DNA from: Acidimicrobiales bacterium
GTDB taxonomy: Bacteria; Actinomycetota; Acidimicrobiia; Acidimicrobiales; CADCSY01
Assembly: GCA_030447125.1 (NCBI GenBank)
Contig: JAUJLZ010000008.1
Span: 1-24,007 of the forward strand
DNA length: 24,007 nucleotides
Reading direction: 5' to 3'
The notes under the pieces were generated by a model. That model was not told where the DNA came from, searched no databases, and worked only from the letters and a program-made list of their open reading frames with translations. Positions 6,521-14,778 of the stretch are shown one piece after another. The translations under genes and the position numbers were made by a program. How positions within the stretch are numbered: the first letter of the stretch is position 1; each line of letters starts with the position of its first letter.

Positions 6521-8110
6521 GTGGGGACGGAGACAGCGCGACCAGGGCCCGAGCCAGTGGTGGCCACGGCGGTGCAGGATCCTCCCGAGGTTCGAGCGCC
6601 GGGCACTCGGCGCTCCTCGTGGGCGGGCGCGATCGTCGTCGTGGTCGCGTTCGTCCTCTCCAGGCTGGCCGTCGCCTCCAGCGGCGTCAGGTTCGACGCC
6701 GGACCTCTCGCCAGCGGCTTCCAGGTGCTCGAGCTCAGCGAGCTGCGCGACGACCTGCTCGGGAGCCTGGCGCACCTCCACTCCCAGCCCCCGCTGTTCA
6801 ACCTCTTAATCGGGCTGGTGCTGCGGGTTCCCCAGGCCCGGGAGGAGCCGCTGCTTCGCATGGTCTACCTGGGCGCCGGGTTGGCGCTGGCGCTCACTGT
6901 CTACATAGTCCTGGTCCGCCTGGGGGTGCGTAGCGCCATCGCCGTGGTCCTCACCCTCGTCCTGGCTCTGAGCCCGGCCAACATCCTCTTCGAGAACTGG
7001 TCGCACTACGACTACCTGGTCATCCTGCTCCTGTGCCTTTCGGTCCTCACCCTGCAGCGCTACGAGACCGGCCATCGCCTCCGACACGTCGCCCTGTTCC
7101 TCGGCCTGCTGGCGGTGCTGGTGCTGACCAGGAGCACCTTCCAGCTGATCTGGTTCCTGGCCTGGGCCGTCGTGCTCGTCGTCCACCGCCGGCGCGCCGA
7201 CTGGAAGAAGGTGGCCACCGTCGCCGCCGTACCCCTGCTGGTGGTCGTCGCCGTCTACGCCAACACCCTGCGCGTCACCGGCACCTTCACCTCCAGCACC
7301 TCCCTCGGCGTGAGCCTGGCCAAGATCACGACCTTCCAGCTCCCCGAAGCCGAACGCCGGGCGATGGTGGGACGGGGCGAGCTGTCACCCCTGGCGCTGA
7401 TCCCCCCGTTCACGCCGGTCCCCGGCTACAGGGACGTCGTTCCGTCGCCGCCAAGGACCGGCGTCCCCGTCCTCGATGACGAGATGAAGACCTTCGCCGA
7501 CGGAAGTTCGTGGATCAACTTCAACAACCTCATCTACGCCGGGGTCTCGCAGGCCTACCTCGACGATGCGCTGCGGACCCTGCGTGCCCACCCCGATGCC
7601 TACCTCCGGGGGGTGGCGGCGGGGACCGAGATGTTCTTCCGACCTCCCAGCGACTTCTTCGCCCTCCGCGACAACCGCCTGCAGCTGGGAGCCTTCAACC
7701 ACTGGTACAACCGAGTCATCTACGGTGTGGTGGCGAACGGGGAGCCCGTCTCGGTCTTCCCCGATGTCGGCCGCCAGTACCGCCAAGGGCCCCCTCGCAC
7801 CGCCTGGCTCTCCGTCCTCCTCTACGGCGTCGCCCTCGTCGGGGGAGCCGTCGAGCTGTCGTTCGCACGGCGCCGACGCGGCGGCGCGGGCTCGCTGGTG
7901 CTGGCCTTCCTGTGGTCGACGGTCCTCTACGTGACGGCCGTCAGCAACCTCCTCGAGGTCGGCGAGAACGAGCGCTTCCGCCTCTACGCCGAACCTCTCG
8001 TCTTGCTGCTGCTCGCCGCCCTGGCCATGAGGTGGAGGTCTCGGCGCAAGCCCGAGGCTCCGGCCATGACGGCGCCGATGGAGCCCGGCTCCCTCAGGAG
8101 AGCCACTTGA
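6521..8110 (+). CDS. Multi-pass membrane protein, probable GT-C-like glycosyltransferase
   Basis: 529 residues from GTG 6521; the frame is open further upstream, but that stretch does not look like protein. After a short polar N-terminus, helix 1 (about 35-52) leads to an outer loop with VRFDAGPL and HLHSQPPLFNLLIGL. The latter resembles the HPPLYY loop of GT-C enzymes, though the usual Asp-Glu after helix 1 is replaced by a single Asp (59). Eight or more helices are visible. A large loop follows SLGVSLAKITTFQLPEAERR, containing RGELSPLAL and FFRPPSDFFALRDNR. The end has VSNLLEVGENERFRLY and a last helix. It is clearly paralogous to the gene at 20458. GT-C function is inferred, and the substrate is unknown. 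Its last 17 bases overlap the convergent epimerase gene. Confidence 0.72.
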   Translation: MGTETARPGPEPVVATAVQDPPEVRAPGTRRSSWAGAIVVVVAFVLSRLAVASSGVRFDAGPLASGFQVLELSELRDDLLGSLAHLHSQPPLFNLLIGLVLRVPQAREEPLLRMVYLGAGLALALTVYIVLVRLGVRSAIAVVLTLVLALSPANILFENWSHYDYLVILLLCLSVLTLQRYETGHRLRHVALFLGLLAVLVLTRSTFQLIWFLAWAVVLVVHRRRADWKKVATVAAVPLLVVVAVYANTLRVTGTFTSSTSLGVSLAKITTFQLPEAERRAMVGRGELSPLALIPPFTPVPGYRDVVPSPPRTGVPVLDDEMKTFADGSSWINFNNLIYAGVSQAYLDDALRTLRAHPDAYLRGVAAGTEMFFRPPSDFFALRDNRLQLGAFNHWYNRVIYGVVANGEPVSVFPDVGRQYRQGPPRTAWLSVLLYGVALVGGAVELSFARRRRGGAGSLVLAFLWSTVLYVTAVSNLLEVGENERFRLYAEPLVLLLLAALAMRWRSRRKPEAPAMTAPMEPGSLRRAT

Positions 8111-9134
8111 GGATGCGGATGGCTCCCATCTGGGCGGGCTGACGGTGGGCGGAGACGTCGCGCCGCAGGTGGATCTCGTCGAAGTCCCGCTCGTAGGCCT
8201 TGTAGGCCTCGGCCAGCATCTCCTCGTTGGTCAGCGAAGGGTGCCAACCCAGCTCCCGGGCGATCTTGGAGGTATCGAAGATGAAGTCCTCGGCGATCAT
8301 GCGGTAGTGGTAGGGACCGAGGGGAGAGACCTTGAGGGCGGCGGCGAGCCGCATGGCGGCGAGGGTCGGCGCCTTCGGCAGGGAGGCGACCCGGGCGCCG
8401 GTCCCCGCCTGGTCGATCACGTAGCGGTAGACGTCGGCCAAGGTCTTGACGTGGTCCGCGCCGACGTTGAACCAGCCCGAGGCCGTGGAAGTGGCGAAGC
8501 CGAGCACGCAGGCCTCGGCGAGGTCAGGGGCATACACGAACTGGTACCGGTTGTCACCCTTGCCCACGACCCAGACCTTGCGGCCCTCGCGGATGAAGTC
8601 GAACAGGATGGTGAGCAGCCCCAGGCGGCCGGCGTCGACGATGGTCGGGCTGCGCAGCACCACCACGTCGAAGTCGTCGCGGTGGCGGGCCAGGACCTTC
8701 TCGCCCTCCCACTTGGACCGGCCGTAGATCTCGATCGGCCGAGGTTCGTCATCCTCGGTTACCGGGCGGTGGAAGCTCTCCCCCCAGAGGCAGTTGGAGG
8801 AGATGAAGACGAACTTCGACACCTGGTGGGCGGCGGCGCAGCGGGCCAGCACCGCGGTACCGTCCACGTTGGACGACCAGAGGAAGCTCTCGTCCTTCAC
8901 CGCATGGGCGAGGATGGCGGCGCAGTGGAAGACGCCCTCGAAGCGGTGCCTGCGGAAGAGCTCCTCCACCAGCGTGTCGTCCCGGATGTCGCCCTGCACG
9001 GAGGTGAGCTGGGGATGGGTCATGGGGTCGGGCTGCAGGTCGATGCTGACGCAGTCGAGCCCCTCGGCGAGCAGCCGCCGCTTGAGCACGTCGCCGAAGA
9101 AGCCGGCACCGCCGGTGACAAGAACCGTAGCCAT
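8094..9134 (-). CDS. NAD(P)-dependent nucleotide-sugar epimerase/dehydratase (extended SDR)
   Basis: 346 residues, the usual length for extended short-chain dehydrogenases acting on nucleotide sugars. TGGAGFFG (7-14) is the dinucleotide-binding loop. SSNCLWG (112-118) holds the catalytic Ser/Thr region, and YGRSK (Tyr137, Lys141) is the catalytic pair. The C-terminal part (from about 200) has the variable substrate domain, with NVGADHVKTLADVYRYV and ARELGWHPSL. Which sugar it acts on cannot be read from sequence. UDP-glucose 4-epimerase-like or 4-reductase activity is possible, but GME-type signatures are absent. A TAGCAT box ends 8 bases before the ATG and there is no Shine-Dalgarno site, so leaderless translation is likely. 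It lies between two GT-C-like genes, which suggests it supplies a sugar for the same pathway. Confidence 0.85.
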   Translation of the reverse strand: MATVLVTGGAGFFGDVLKRRLLAEGLDCVSIDLQPDPMTHPQLTSVQGDIRDDTLVEELFRRHRFEGVFHCAAILAHAVKDESFLWSSNVDGTAVLARCAAAHQVSKFVFISSNCLWGESFHRPVTEDDEPRPIEIYGRSKWEGEKVLARHRDDFDVVVLRSPTIVDAGRLGLLTILFDFIREGRKVWVVGKGDNRYQFVYAPDLAEACVLGFATSTASGWFNVGADHVKTLADVYRYVIDQAGTGARVASLPKAPTLAAMRLAAALKVSPLGPYHYRMIAEDFIFDTSKIARELGWHPSLTNEEMLAEAYKAYERDFDEIHLRRDVSAHRQPAQMGAIRILKWLS

Positions 9135-9142
9135 GGCCGCTC

Positions 9143-9148
9143 ATGCTA
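9143..9148 (-). promoter_or_regulatory. TAGCAT -10-like box, leaderless start of the epimerase
   Basis: On the minus strand TAGCAT ends 8 bases before ATG 9134. No ribosome binding site lies between them. A TAGCCT on the plus strand at 9181-9186 faces the other way, towards the gene at 9393, and may be its distant promoter. Confidence 0.45.
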
Positions 9149-9392
9149 GCCGCCAGCCCGAGATCCCCCGGACGCAGTGCTAGCCTCTCGGGCGCAGCGA
9201 GGACGCTCCGGTGGCGCCTGCACGTGAAACCCTTCCACGACGAAAGCTGGCGTGTCCTGTCCTGCAAGCTGAGATGGCGGAACAGGCTGCGACGGCGTCG
9301 GGCGCAGGCACCGGACGTTGCTGCGGCCGAGAATGACTCTTGCTGGGCGCGCTGATGCTGAGCGCAGTGACGAGATGGGGTGACCAGGCGAC

Positions 9393-11057
9393 GTGACCGA
9401 TGTGACCGAGCAGTCCCAGCGCGACCCCTTGGCAGCGAGCGATGAAGCCGCCAGTTGGCGCGCCGCCGGTCCGGCTGTGCCCGCTGAGGGACCCAGCTCC
9501 GAGCGGGCACGGCTTCGTCGCCCGGGCCAGCTCGTCGGGCCCGACCTGGCCATCCTGGCCGGGCTCCTGGCTGTGCTGGCCTTCTTGTGGGGCCGGGGCC
9601 GCCAGATCTGGTTCTGGATCGACGAGGGGATCGCGGTGGGCCTTGCGTCCCAGCCACTGGCGGAGATCCCTGCCAGCTTGCGCCTCGACGGTTCGCCCCC
9701 ACTGTATTACTTCCTGCTCCACGGGTGGATGTCGCTGTTCGGGAGCTCCGAGGCGGCCACCCACACGCTGTCGCTCCTGTTCGCGCTGGCCGTCGTCCCC
9801 GCCGCGCTGTGGGCGGGTTGGAGCCTCTTCGACCGGCGGACGGGCTGGATGTGCGCTCTGGTGGCCGCCCTGAACCCCTTCATCGCCTTCTACGCCAACG
9901 AGACCCGGATGTACAGCCTGGTCACGCTGCTCACCCTCCTGGTCACCACCACGTTCCTCCACGCCTTTGTGTTCGGGCGGCGGCGCTACCTGCCCGCCTT
10001 CGCCATCGTGCTCACCTTGCTCGTCTACACCCACAGCTGGGGGCTCTTCCTGGCGATGGGAGCCGCAGCGGCCCTCGTCCCCTGCCTCGTCGTCGGCTCC
10101 GATCGCCGGCGGACGCTGGTCGACGCCGCCCTGGCCTTCGGCGCCGTCGGCCTGCTGTACCTGCCCTGGGTTCCGACCTTGCTCTACCAGGTGGCCCACG
10201 ACCCCAACCCCTGGTCCCGGCGCCCCACCCTGGTCGGTCTTCGGGACGAGGTGACCTTCGCCTTTGGCGGGCGCGAGGCGGTGGTGGCGCTGGGGGTGGG
10301 CGGTTTCGCCGCCTTGGTGGGCATCCTGAAGCGGCCGTCCAGCCGGACCGCCCTGGCGGTCACGGCGATGCTCATCATGCCCGTCGTCGTCCTCGCCGGG
10401 GGCTGGGCTAGCGCCGTCTGGGGGTACCGCTACCTCGGCGTGGTGGTCCCGCCGCTGCTGTTGGTGGTCGCGCTCGGCTTGGCCCGGGGTGGGAACCTGG
10501 CCGTGACGGCCGTCGTCCTCTTGGCCCTGTTCAACGCGCCACTCGGGGTCAGAGTGCCGCCCTACCAGAAGAGCAACGCCCAGGAGGTTGCTCAGGCCGC
10601 GGCGAGCGAGCTCCAACCTGGTGACCTCGTCATCTCACCCGACTTCAGCCAGATCCCCCTTCTCGCCTACTACCTCCCGCCCGGCTTGCGCTACGCCGGC
10701 GCCCATGGTGCCGTCGACGACGTGCAGGTGACCGACTGGCGCAACAGCTTGGAGCGGGTCCGCGAGAGCCGGCCGGCTGAGGCGCTCCCGCCGCTGATCG
10801 ACGCGCTGCCCGTCGGTGGGAGTGTCTTGATGATGTGCCCCGACTTGGAGCTCACCCCTGACCTGGTGGAGTTCCACCAGCTGGTCAAGCAGTACTGCGC
10901 CGAGATCGAGGGCCTCCTGCGGGGCGACGACCGCCTGCGCTTGGAGATGTCGATCGAGGCGCCCGACGGCGTGACCTTGACCCCCTTCGACGGCTGGCTC
11001 TTCACCAAGGAGACGAGCGTCCGAGCAGCCGCAACCGTGAGAGCGCCCTTCGGCTGA
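9393..11057 (+). CDS. GT-C membrane glycosyltransferase (family 39 type), paralogue of 4750-6324
   Basis: 554 residues. A polar N-terminus of about 50 residues precedes helix 1 (about 51-67). IWFWIDEGIA places the family's acidic pair at 77-78, and DGSPPLYYFLLH (99-110) is the HPPLYY-type loop. About ten hydrophobic helices follow, including YTHSWGLFLAMG and a YRYLGVVVPPLLL segment near the last helices. A soluble C-terminal region contains LQPGDLVISPDFSQIPLLAYYLP. It shares the block SSEAATH...WAGWSLFDRRTGWMCAL with the minus-strand gene at 4750, also at DNA level. The predicted role is sugar transfer from a lipid phosphate donor outside the membrane. GTG 9393 has only a weak ribosome binding site. 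A TAGCCT box at 9181-9186 would give a leader of about 200 bases, in which I see no gene. The last 56 bases overlap the convergent glycosyltransferase. Confidence 0.83.
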   Translation: MTDVTEQSQRDPLAASDEAASWRAAGPAVPAEGPSSERARLRRPGQLVGPDLAILAGLLAVLAFLWGRGRQIWFWIDEGIAVGLASQPLAEIPASLRLDGSPPLYYFLLHGWMSLFGSSEAATHTLSLLFALAVVPAALWAGWSLFDRRTGWMCALVAALNPFIAFYANETRMYSLVTLLTLLVTTTFLHAFVFGRRRYLPAFAIVLTLLVYTHSWGLFLAMGAAAALVPCLVVGSDRRRTLVDAALAFGAVGLLYLPWVPTLLYQVAHDPNPWSRRPTLVGLRDEVTFAFGGREAVVALGVGGFAALVGILKRPSSRTALAVTAMLIMPVVVLAGGWASAVWGYRYLGVVVPPLLLVVALGLARGGNLAVTAVVLLALFNAPLGVRVPPYQKSNAQEVAQAAASELQPGDLVISPDFSQIPLLAYYLPPGLRYAGAHGAVDDVQVTDWRNSLERVRESRPAEALPPLIDALPVGGSVLMMCPDLELTPDLVEFHQLVKQYCAEIEGLLRGDDRLRLEMSIEAPDGVTLTPFDGWLFTKETSVRAAATVRAPFG

Positions 11058-12399
11058 CCATGCTCAGCTCCCCTCGGCCGAGGTGGTGGACGAGCCGGCG
11101 CAGACGGCCGAAGAGGCCCGCCCGGCCGATCTCCCTGGTGGAGGGGGCCACGGGGCGCCAGGCACGGGTCAGCGGGTGGACTAGGTCGGGGGCCCGGCGC
11201 GGCGTGCGGCAGAACCCGAGCAGGGGCCGCATGGCCGAGGACCAGGTGAACGCCGGGGCCACCTCGGCGATGGCTGCTCGGCACCTGGCCCTGAGCCCGC
11301 CGTCACTGAGCAGGCGGAAGAGGGCCTGCTCGAGCGCCTCCACGTCGTCGGGCGGGACGGTGAGGCCCAGGCCCCGGGCATCGACCAACTCGGCGAAGCC
11401 GTCGCCCCGGGTGACCACCATGGGCAGGCCGGCCCACAGGCAGTCGAGCAGCCGGGTGCGGAACGAGAAGGCGGTCTCGACGTGGTCGAGGTGCGTGCTC
11501 ACCCCGACGTCGGCCTCAAGCAGGTAGCCCTGGCGCTCGTCGTAGTCGACCCATCCCTCGTTGAAGAAGGCGTGGGTGCCGGTCAGGCGCAGGCGATCGG
11601 AGAGCTCGACGGCCCGGGCCGCCATCGCCATCGGTGGTACCTCGGGGCTGGGATGGGACAGGCCCAGGAAGTACAGCCGCACCTCGGGCAGGCGATGCCG
11701 GAGGCGATCGACCGCGCCTAGGAGGGTCAGGGGATCGAGCCAGTTGTAGATCCCTCCCCCCCACAACACCACCTTGTCGTCGGCGCCGATGCCGGGGACG
11801 ACGCCCCTGAGCACGGGCCGGCCAGCGGCCGGGGGAACCTCGGGCAGGCCCGAGGGGACCACGTCGATGAGGGATCGCAGGGTCTGGTCCTCGCCGTAGG
11901 TGAGTGGGTTCACCCGGCCGAGGGCGGCCAGGTGCCCCAACCAGAAGTCCCGCTGCTTGGGACTGGCGCAGACGAAGAAGTCGCCCCGCAGCAGTTGCTC
12001 GTTCAGCACCGCCGCCGCCACCCGGACCGACGCCAGGTGCTGGCGGGGCCCGTCGTGTCGTCCCTGCTCGAGCTGCTCGAGGTGGATGGGGTCGTAGACG
12101 TCGACGACGACCACCTTCGTCGAACGGGCCAGGACCGCGTGGCGCTGCATGACGAAGCCCCGGACCACCACCACCTCGCACCACTGCTCGAGGTGGCGCA
12201 GGCCTCTGGCGTCCACCGCGCAGGTGCGGAAGCGGGTCTCGTCCAGGGTGCAGGGCCCGGTGGTGGCCAGCACCACCTCGTGCTCGGCGGCCAGCGCCAG
12301 CGCCATGTGCCAGGCCCGGATCGTCGGCCCGGCCATCTGCGGCGTCAGCGGGTCGATCACCGGTAGCAGGACCCGGCGGCCGCCGGCCCGGCCCCTCAC
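11002..12399 (-). CDS. GT-B glycosyltransferase (family 4-like)
   Basis: 465 residues, cytoplasmic. The N-terminal half has a sugar-acceptor Rossmann domain with GPTIRAWHMALALA (24-37) and EVVLATTGP. The C-terminal half begins VVLWGGGIYNWLDPLTLL (about 210-227) and has VRLYFLGLSHPSP, GVSTHLDHVETAFSFRTRLLD and WAGLPMVVTRGDG, the layout of GT4 donor domains. The classic E-x7-E is modified: an acidic residue in HVETAFSFR precedes the RLLDCLWAGLP helix. A basic tail (about 405-465) may touch the membrane. It is probably a chain-extending step in surface glycan assembly; donor and acceptor are unknown. GTG 12399 is the first plausible start and lies 119 bases from the divergent GT2 gene. The 3' end overlaps the GT-C gene by 56 bases. 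Confidence 0.8.
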   Translation of the reverse strand: MRGRAGGRRVLLPVIDPLTPQMAGPTIRAWHMALALAAEHEVVLATTGPCTLDETRFRTCAVDARGLRHLEQWCEVVVVRGFVMQRHAVLARSTKVVVVDVYDPIHLEQLEQGRHDGPRQHLASVRVAAAVLNEQLLRGDFFVCASPKQRDFWLGHLAALGRVNPLTYGEDQTLRSLIDVVPSGLPEVPPAAGRPVLRGVVPGIGADDKVVLWGGGIYNWLDPLTLLGAVDRLRHRLPEVRLYFLGLSHPSPEVPPMAMAARAVELSDRLRLTGTHAFFNEGWVDYDERQGYLLEADVGVSTHLDHVETAFSFRTRLLDCLWAGLPMVVTRGDGFAELVDARGLGLTVPPDDVEALEQALFRLLSDGGLRARCRAAIAEVAPAFTWSSAMRPLLGFCRTPRRAPDLVHPLTRAWRPVAPSTREIGRAGLFGRLRRLVHHLGRGELSMVSRRALSRLRLLGRSSPW

Positions 12400-12518
12400 C
12401 CGCTCAACCGGCGCCCGCCGGCACGCTCGGCGCCGGTACCCGCGCTTGCACGACAGCGAGTCTGGCAGACCCGAGGCTCGGCATGCGGGGCCGCGAGCGC
12501 CCGTGCCAAGGTGACGCC

Positions 12519-13871
12519 GTGCCGGCCCGTCCCCACGTGCGTGCGGTGGTGGTCAACTACAATGGCGGCCCACGGACGATCAGGGCCATCGAGAGCCTTC
12601 GTGCCCTCGAGTGGCCTCACGACGCGCTGGAGGTCGTGCTCGTCGACAACGCCTCGACCGACGGCGTGGCCGACCTGGTGCGCAGCACGAGGGACGACGT
12701 ACGCGTGATCGAGGCCGGGTCCAACTTGGGCTTCGGTGGGGGCTGCAACCTCGGCATGGGCGATCTCGCCGGGGTCGACCTGGTCGCCCTGGTCAACCCC
12801 GACGCCAGGGTGAAGCCCGACTGGCTCTGGCGTCTGGCCGAGCGTCACCAGGCCGATCCCCGCTTGGCCGCCGCCTGCCCGAAGATCCTCTTCGACGTCC
12901 CGTTCCTCGAGATCGAGCTGGCCTGCCCGACCTCCAGCTTCGGGCGGGGCGATCACCGGCCCCTGGGCACGTTGGTGGCCGGCGCCCGGCTGGCTGGGGA
13001 GGACGTCAGCCGCCGGGTGCAGTTCGTCCACGGCTTCTGGGGGCCCGAACCGGGTGCCCCCCAGGCCGGTCCTCGCCAGTGGAGCGCGGGAGAGGCGCTC
13101 CTGCGGGTGCCGGCGCTCGCCGGGCCCGGGGCTGAGTGCCGGCTGCTGCTGTCGGCCGTGAGCCGGCGGGAGGTCCGGCTGCGCTCGGGAGGCGAGCAGA
13201 CCGTGCTGGCGGTGGACACCCACCCCCGTTGGCACCCCGTGACCCTCGGGGGGGAGCCCGTCGAGGTGATCAACAGTGTCGGGATGACGGTGGGCGGCGA
13301 CGGCTACGCCGGCGACCGGGGCTGGCTGGAACGGGACCGGGGCCAGTGGGACGAGCCCGTCGAGGTGGACGCCTGGAGCGGCGCCGCGGTGCTGCTGCGG
13401 GCCGAGCACCTGCGCCAGGTCGGCCGCTTCGACGAGCGCTTATTCCTCTACTACGAAGACGTCGAGCTGTCGTTGCGAGCGCGCCGGGCCGGGTGGCACC
13501 ACGCGCCGGTGCCCCAGGCCGTGGCCCGCCACGTCCACTCCGCCACGGTGGTCGCCGGATCACCCCTGCACCAGCACTTCAGCGAACGCAACCGGCTGGT
13601 CGTGCAAGCTTCGCACGCGCCCGCCCGATCGGTGCTGGCCACCGTCGTCCGCTTCCTGCTCGTCACCGCCTCCTACGCCCGGCGCGACGCCATCGCCCCC
13701 CTGCTGCGGGGAGCCCGACCGAGCTGGCAGGTGGTCCGCCTGCGCCTGGGCGCCCTGGCCGGCTTCGCCCGCGCCCTGCCCTGGGTGCTGCGAGGCCGGG
13801 TGGCCCGATGGGGTGCGAGGGCGGAGGGAGCACGCCCGGCGGCCGGCCGAGCCAAGGGCGGCCCCGACTAG
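12519..13871 (+). CDS. Family 2 glycosyltransferase (rhamnosyltransferase-like) with inserted beta domain
   Basis: 450 residues from GTG 12519, which has AAGGTG five bases before it; ATG 12483 in the same frame would add 12 residues. The N-terminal GT-A fold shows VVVNYNGG, VDNASTDG, NLGFGGGCN and LVNPDARV, typical of WbbL-like rhamnosyl or galactofuranosyl transferases. The C-terminal catalytic part reads DAWSGAAVLLRAEHLR and GRFDERLFLYYEDVELSLR (about 303-318), with the usual acidic pair. Between them, roughly 125-245, is extra sequence not found in minimal family members, including VHGFWGPEPGAP, WSAGEALLRVPAL and VLAVDTHPRWHPVTL, which looks beta-rich. It probably adds a sugar (possibly rhamnose, given the rml gene at the right edge) to the glycan exported by the next two genes. 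Confidence 0.83.
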   Translation: MPARPHVRAVVVNYNGGPRTIRAIESLRALEWPHDALEVVLVDNASTDGVADLVRSTRDDVRVIEAGSNLGFGGGCNLGMGDLAGVDLVALVNPDARVKPDWLWRLAERHQADPRLAAACPKILFDVPFLEIELACPTSSFGRGDHRPLGTLVAGARLAGEDVSRRVQFVHGFWGPEPGAPQAGPRQWSAGEALLRVPALAGPGAECRLLLSAVSRREVRLRSGGEQTVLAVDTHPRWHPVTLGGEPVEVINSVGMTVGGDGYAGDRGWLERDRGQWDEPVEVDAWSGAAVLLRAEHLRQVGRFDERLFLYYEDVELSLRARRAGWHHAPVPQAVARHVHSATVVAGSPLHQHFSERNRLVVQASHAPARSVLATVVRFLLVTASYARRDAIAPLLRGARPSWQVVRLRLGALAGFARALPWVLRGRVARWGARAEGARPAAGRAKGGPD

Positions 13872-13874
13872 CCT
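13869..13874 (+). promoter_or_regulatory. TAGCCT box overlapping the upstream stop codon
   Basis: TAGCCT includes the TAG stop of the GT2 gene and ends 9 bases before ATG 13884, the spacing seen at leaderless genes in this window. It may let the exporter genes be transcribed independently. Because TAG is also a stop codon, chance is a real alternative. Confidence 0.35.
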
Positions 13875-13883
13875 GCTCCTGGC

Positions 13884-14708
13884 ATGACCGCCTTGGCGAC
13901 GTACGCGCACGTCCGCGACCTCGCCATGAACCTCACCCTGCGGGAGCTGAAGGGGAAGTACAAGCGCTCGGTGCTCGGCTGGTCATGGTCGCTGCTCAAC
14001 CCCCTGGCCACCGCCCTCATCTTTACCATGGTCTTCAAGGTGTTCTTCCAGGCCGGGACCCCGCTGGGTCGGCCCAGCGGCCTGTCCAACTTCCCGCTGT
14101 GGCTGCTGTGCGGTCTCCTGCCCTGGAACTACCTGGCCAACAGCTTGAACGGTGCCACCGAGAGCCTGGTGGCCAACGCCAACCTGATCAAGAAGGTCTA
14201 CTTCCCCCGACAGGTCCTCGTGGTCGCCAACGTGGCCTCGTGGATGGTGCCCCTGCTCATCGAGTTCGGCGTCCTCGCCGTCCTGCTCCTGGCCTTCGGC
14301 AACTTCGTCCTGCCCTGGCTGCCCTTGGTGCTCGTGCTCATCCTGCTGCAGACGGGGTTCGTCCTCGGGATCGGGATGGTGCTGGGGGCCGCCAACGTCT
14401 ACTTCCGCGACGTCAAACACCTCATCGGGATACTCCTGCAGGCCTTCTTCTACGCCACCCCCATCGTGTACCCGCTCGACGTGGTGCCCGAGCGAGCCAC
14501 CTTGTTCGGGCTCGATCTCCCGGTACGGTCCCTGTACCGGCTGAACCCGATGGTGCCCATGGTGGAGGCCTTCCGGGACGTGCTCTACGACCTGCGCTTC
14601 CCTCCCCTGGGCGACCTCCTCTACGTGGCCGCCTGGGGACTCGGCTGCATGGCCGTCGGCCTGGTCGTGTTCTCCCGCCTCGAGCCCCGCCTGGCCGAGG
14701 AGCTGTGA
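13884..14708 (+). CDS. wzm: ABC-2 type polysaccharide export permease (Wzm/TagG type)
   Basis: 274 residues with about six membrane helices, the normal size for the membrane subunit of ABC exporters of O-antigen, teichoic acid or similar glycans. LTLRELKGKYKRSVLGWSW is the amphipathic entry helix typical of this family. LIKKVYFPRQVLVV, YFRDVKHL and YATPIVYPLDVVPE are further family signatures, and the C-terminus has LNPMVPMVEAFRDVLY. It should form a 2:2 complex with the ATPase encoded 70 bases downstream and move lipid-linked polysaccharide across the membrane. A TAGCCT box lies 9 bases upstream. The symbol is given by function, not by confirmed orthology. Confidence 0.9.
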   Translation: MTALATYAHVRDLAMNLTLRELKGKYKRSVLGWSWSLLNPLATALIFTMVFKVFFQAGTPLGRPSGLSNFPLWLLCGLLPWNYLANSLNGATESLVANANLIKKVYFPRQVLVVANVASWMVPLLIEFGVLAVLLLAFGNFVLPWLPLVLVLILLQTGFVLGIGMVLGAANVYFRDVKHLIGILLQAFFYATPIVYPLDVVPERATLFGLDLPVRSLYRLNPMVPMVEAFRDVLYDLRFPPLGDLLYVAAWGLGCMAVGLVVFSRLEPRLAEEL

Positions 14709-14778
14709 GCTGCTGCCCGGCCCGGTCCCCGACCGGCCGCGCCCGCCAGGTGAGACCGCCCGGAGGAAGAGGAGCGCG

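Noticed and set aside
6325..6861. Upstream extension of the minus-strand GT-C gene to 6861
   Set aside because: The extension overlaps the coding part of the divergent 6521 gene and has a shadow-like composition rich in Arg, Ser and Thr.
9143..9355. Small plus-strand ORF of about 70 codons before the 9393 gene
   Set aside because: It starts inside the epimerase promoter, has no ribosome binding site and encodes no recognisable motif.
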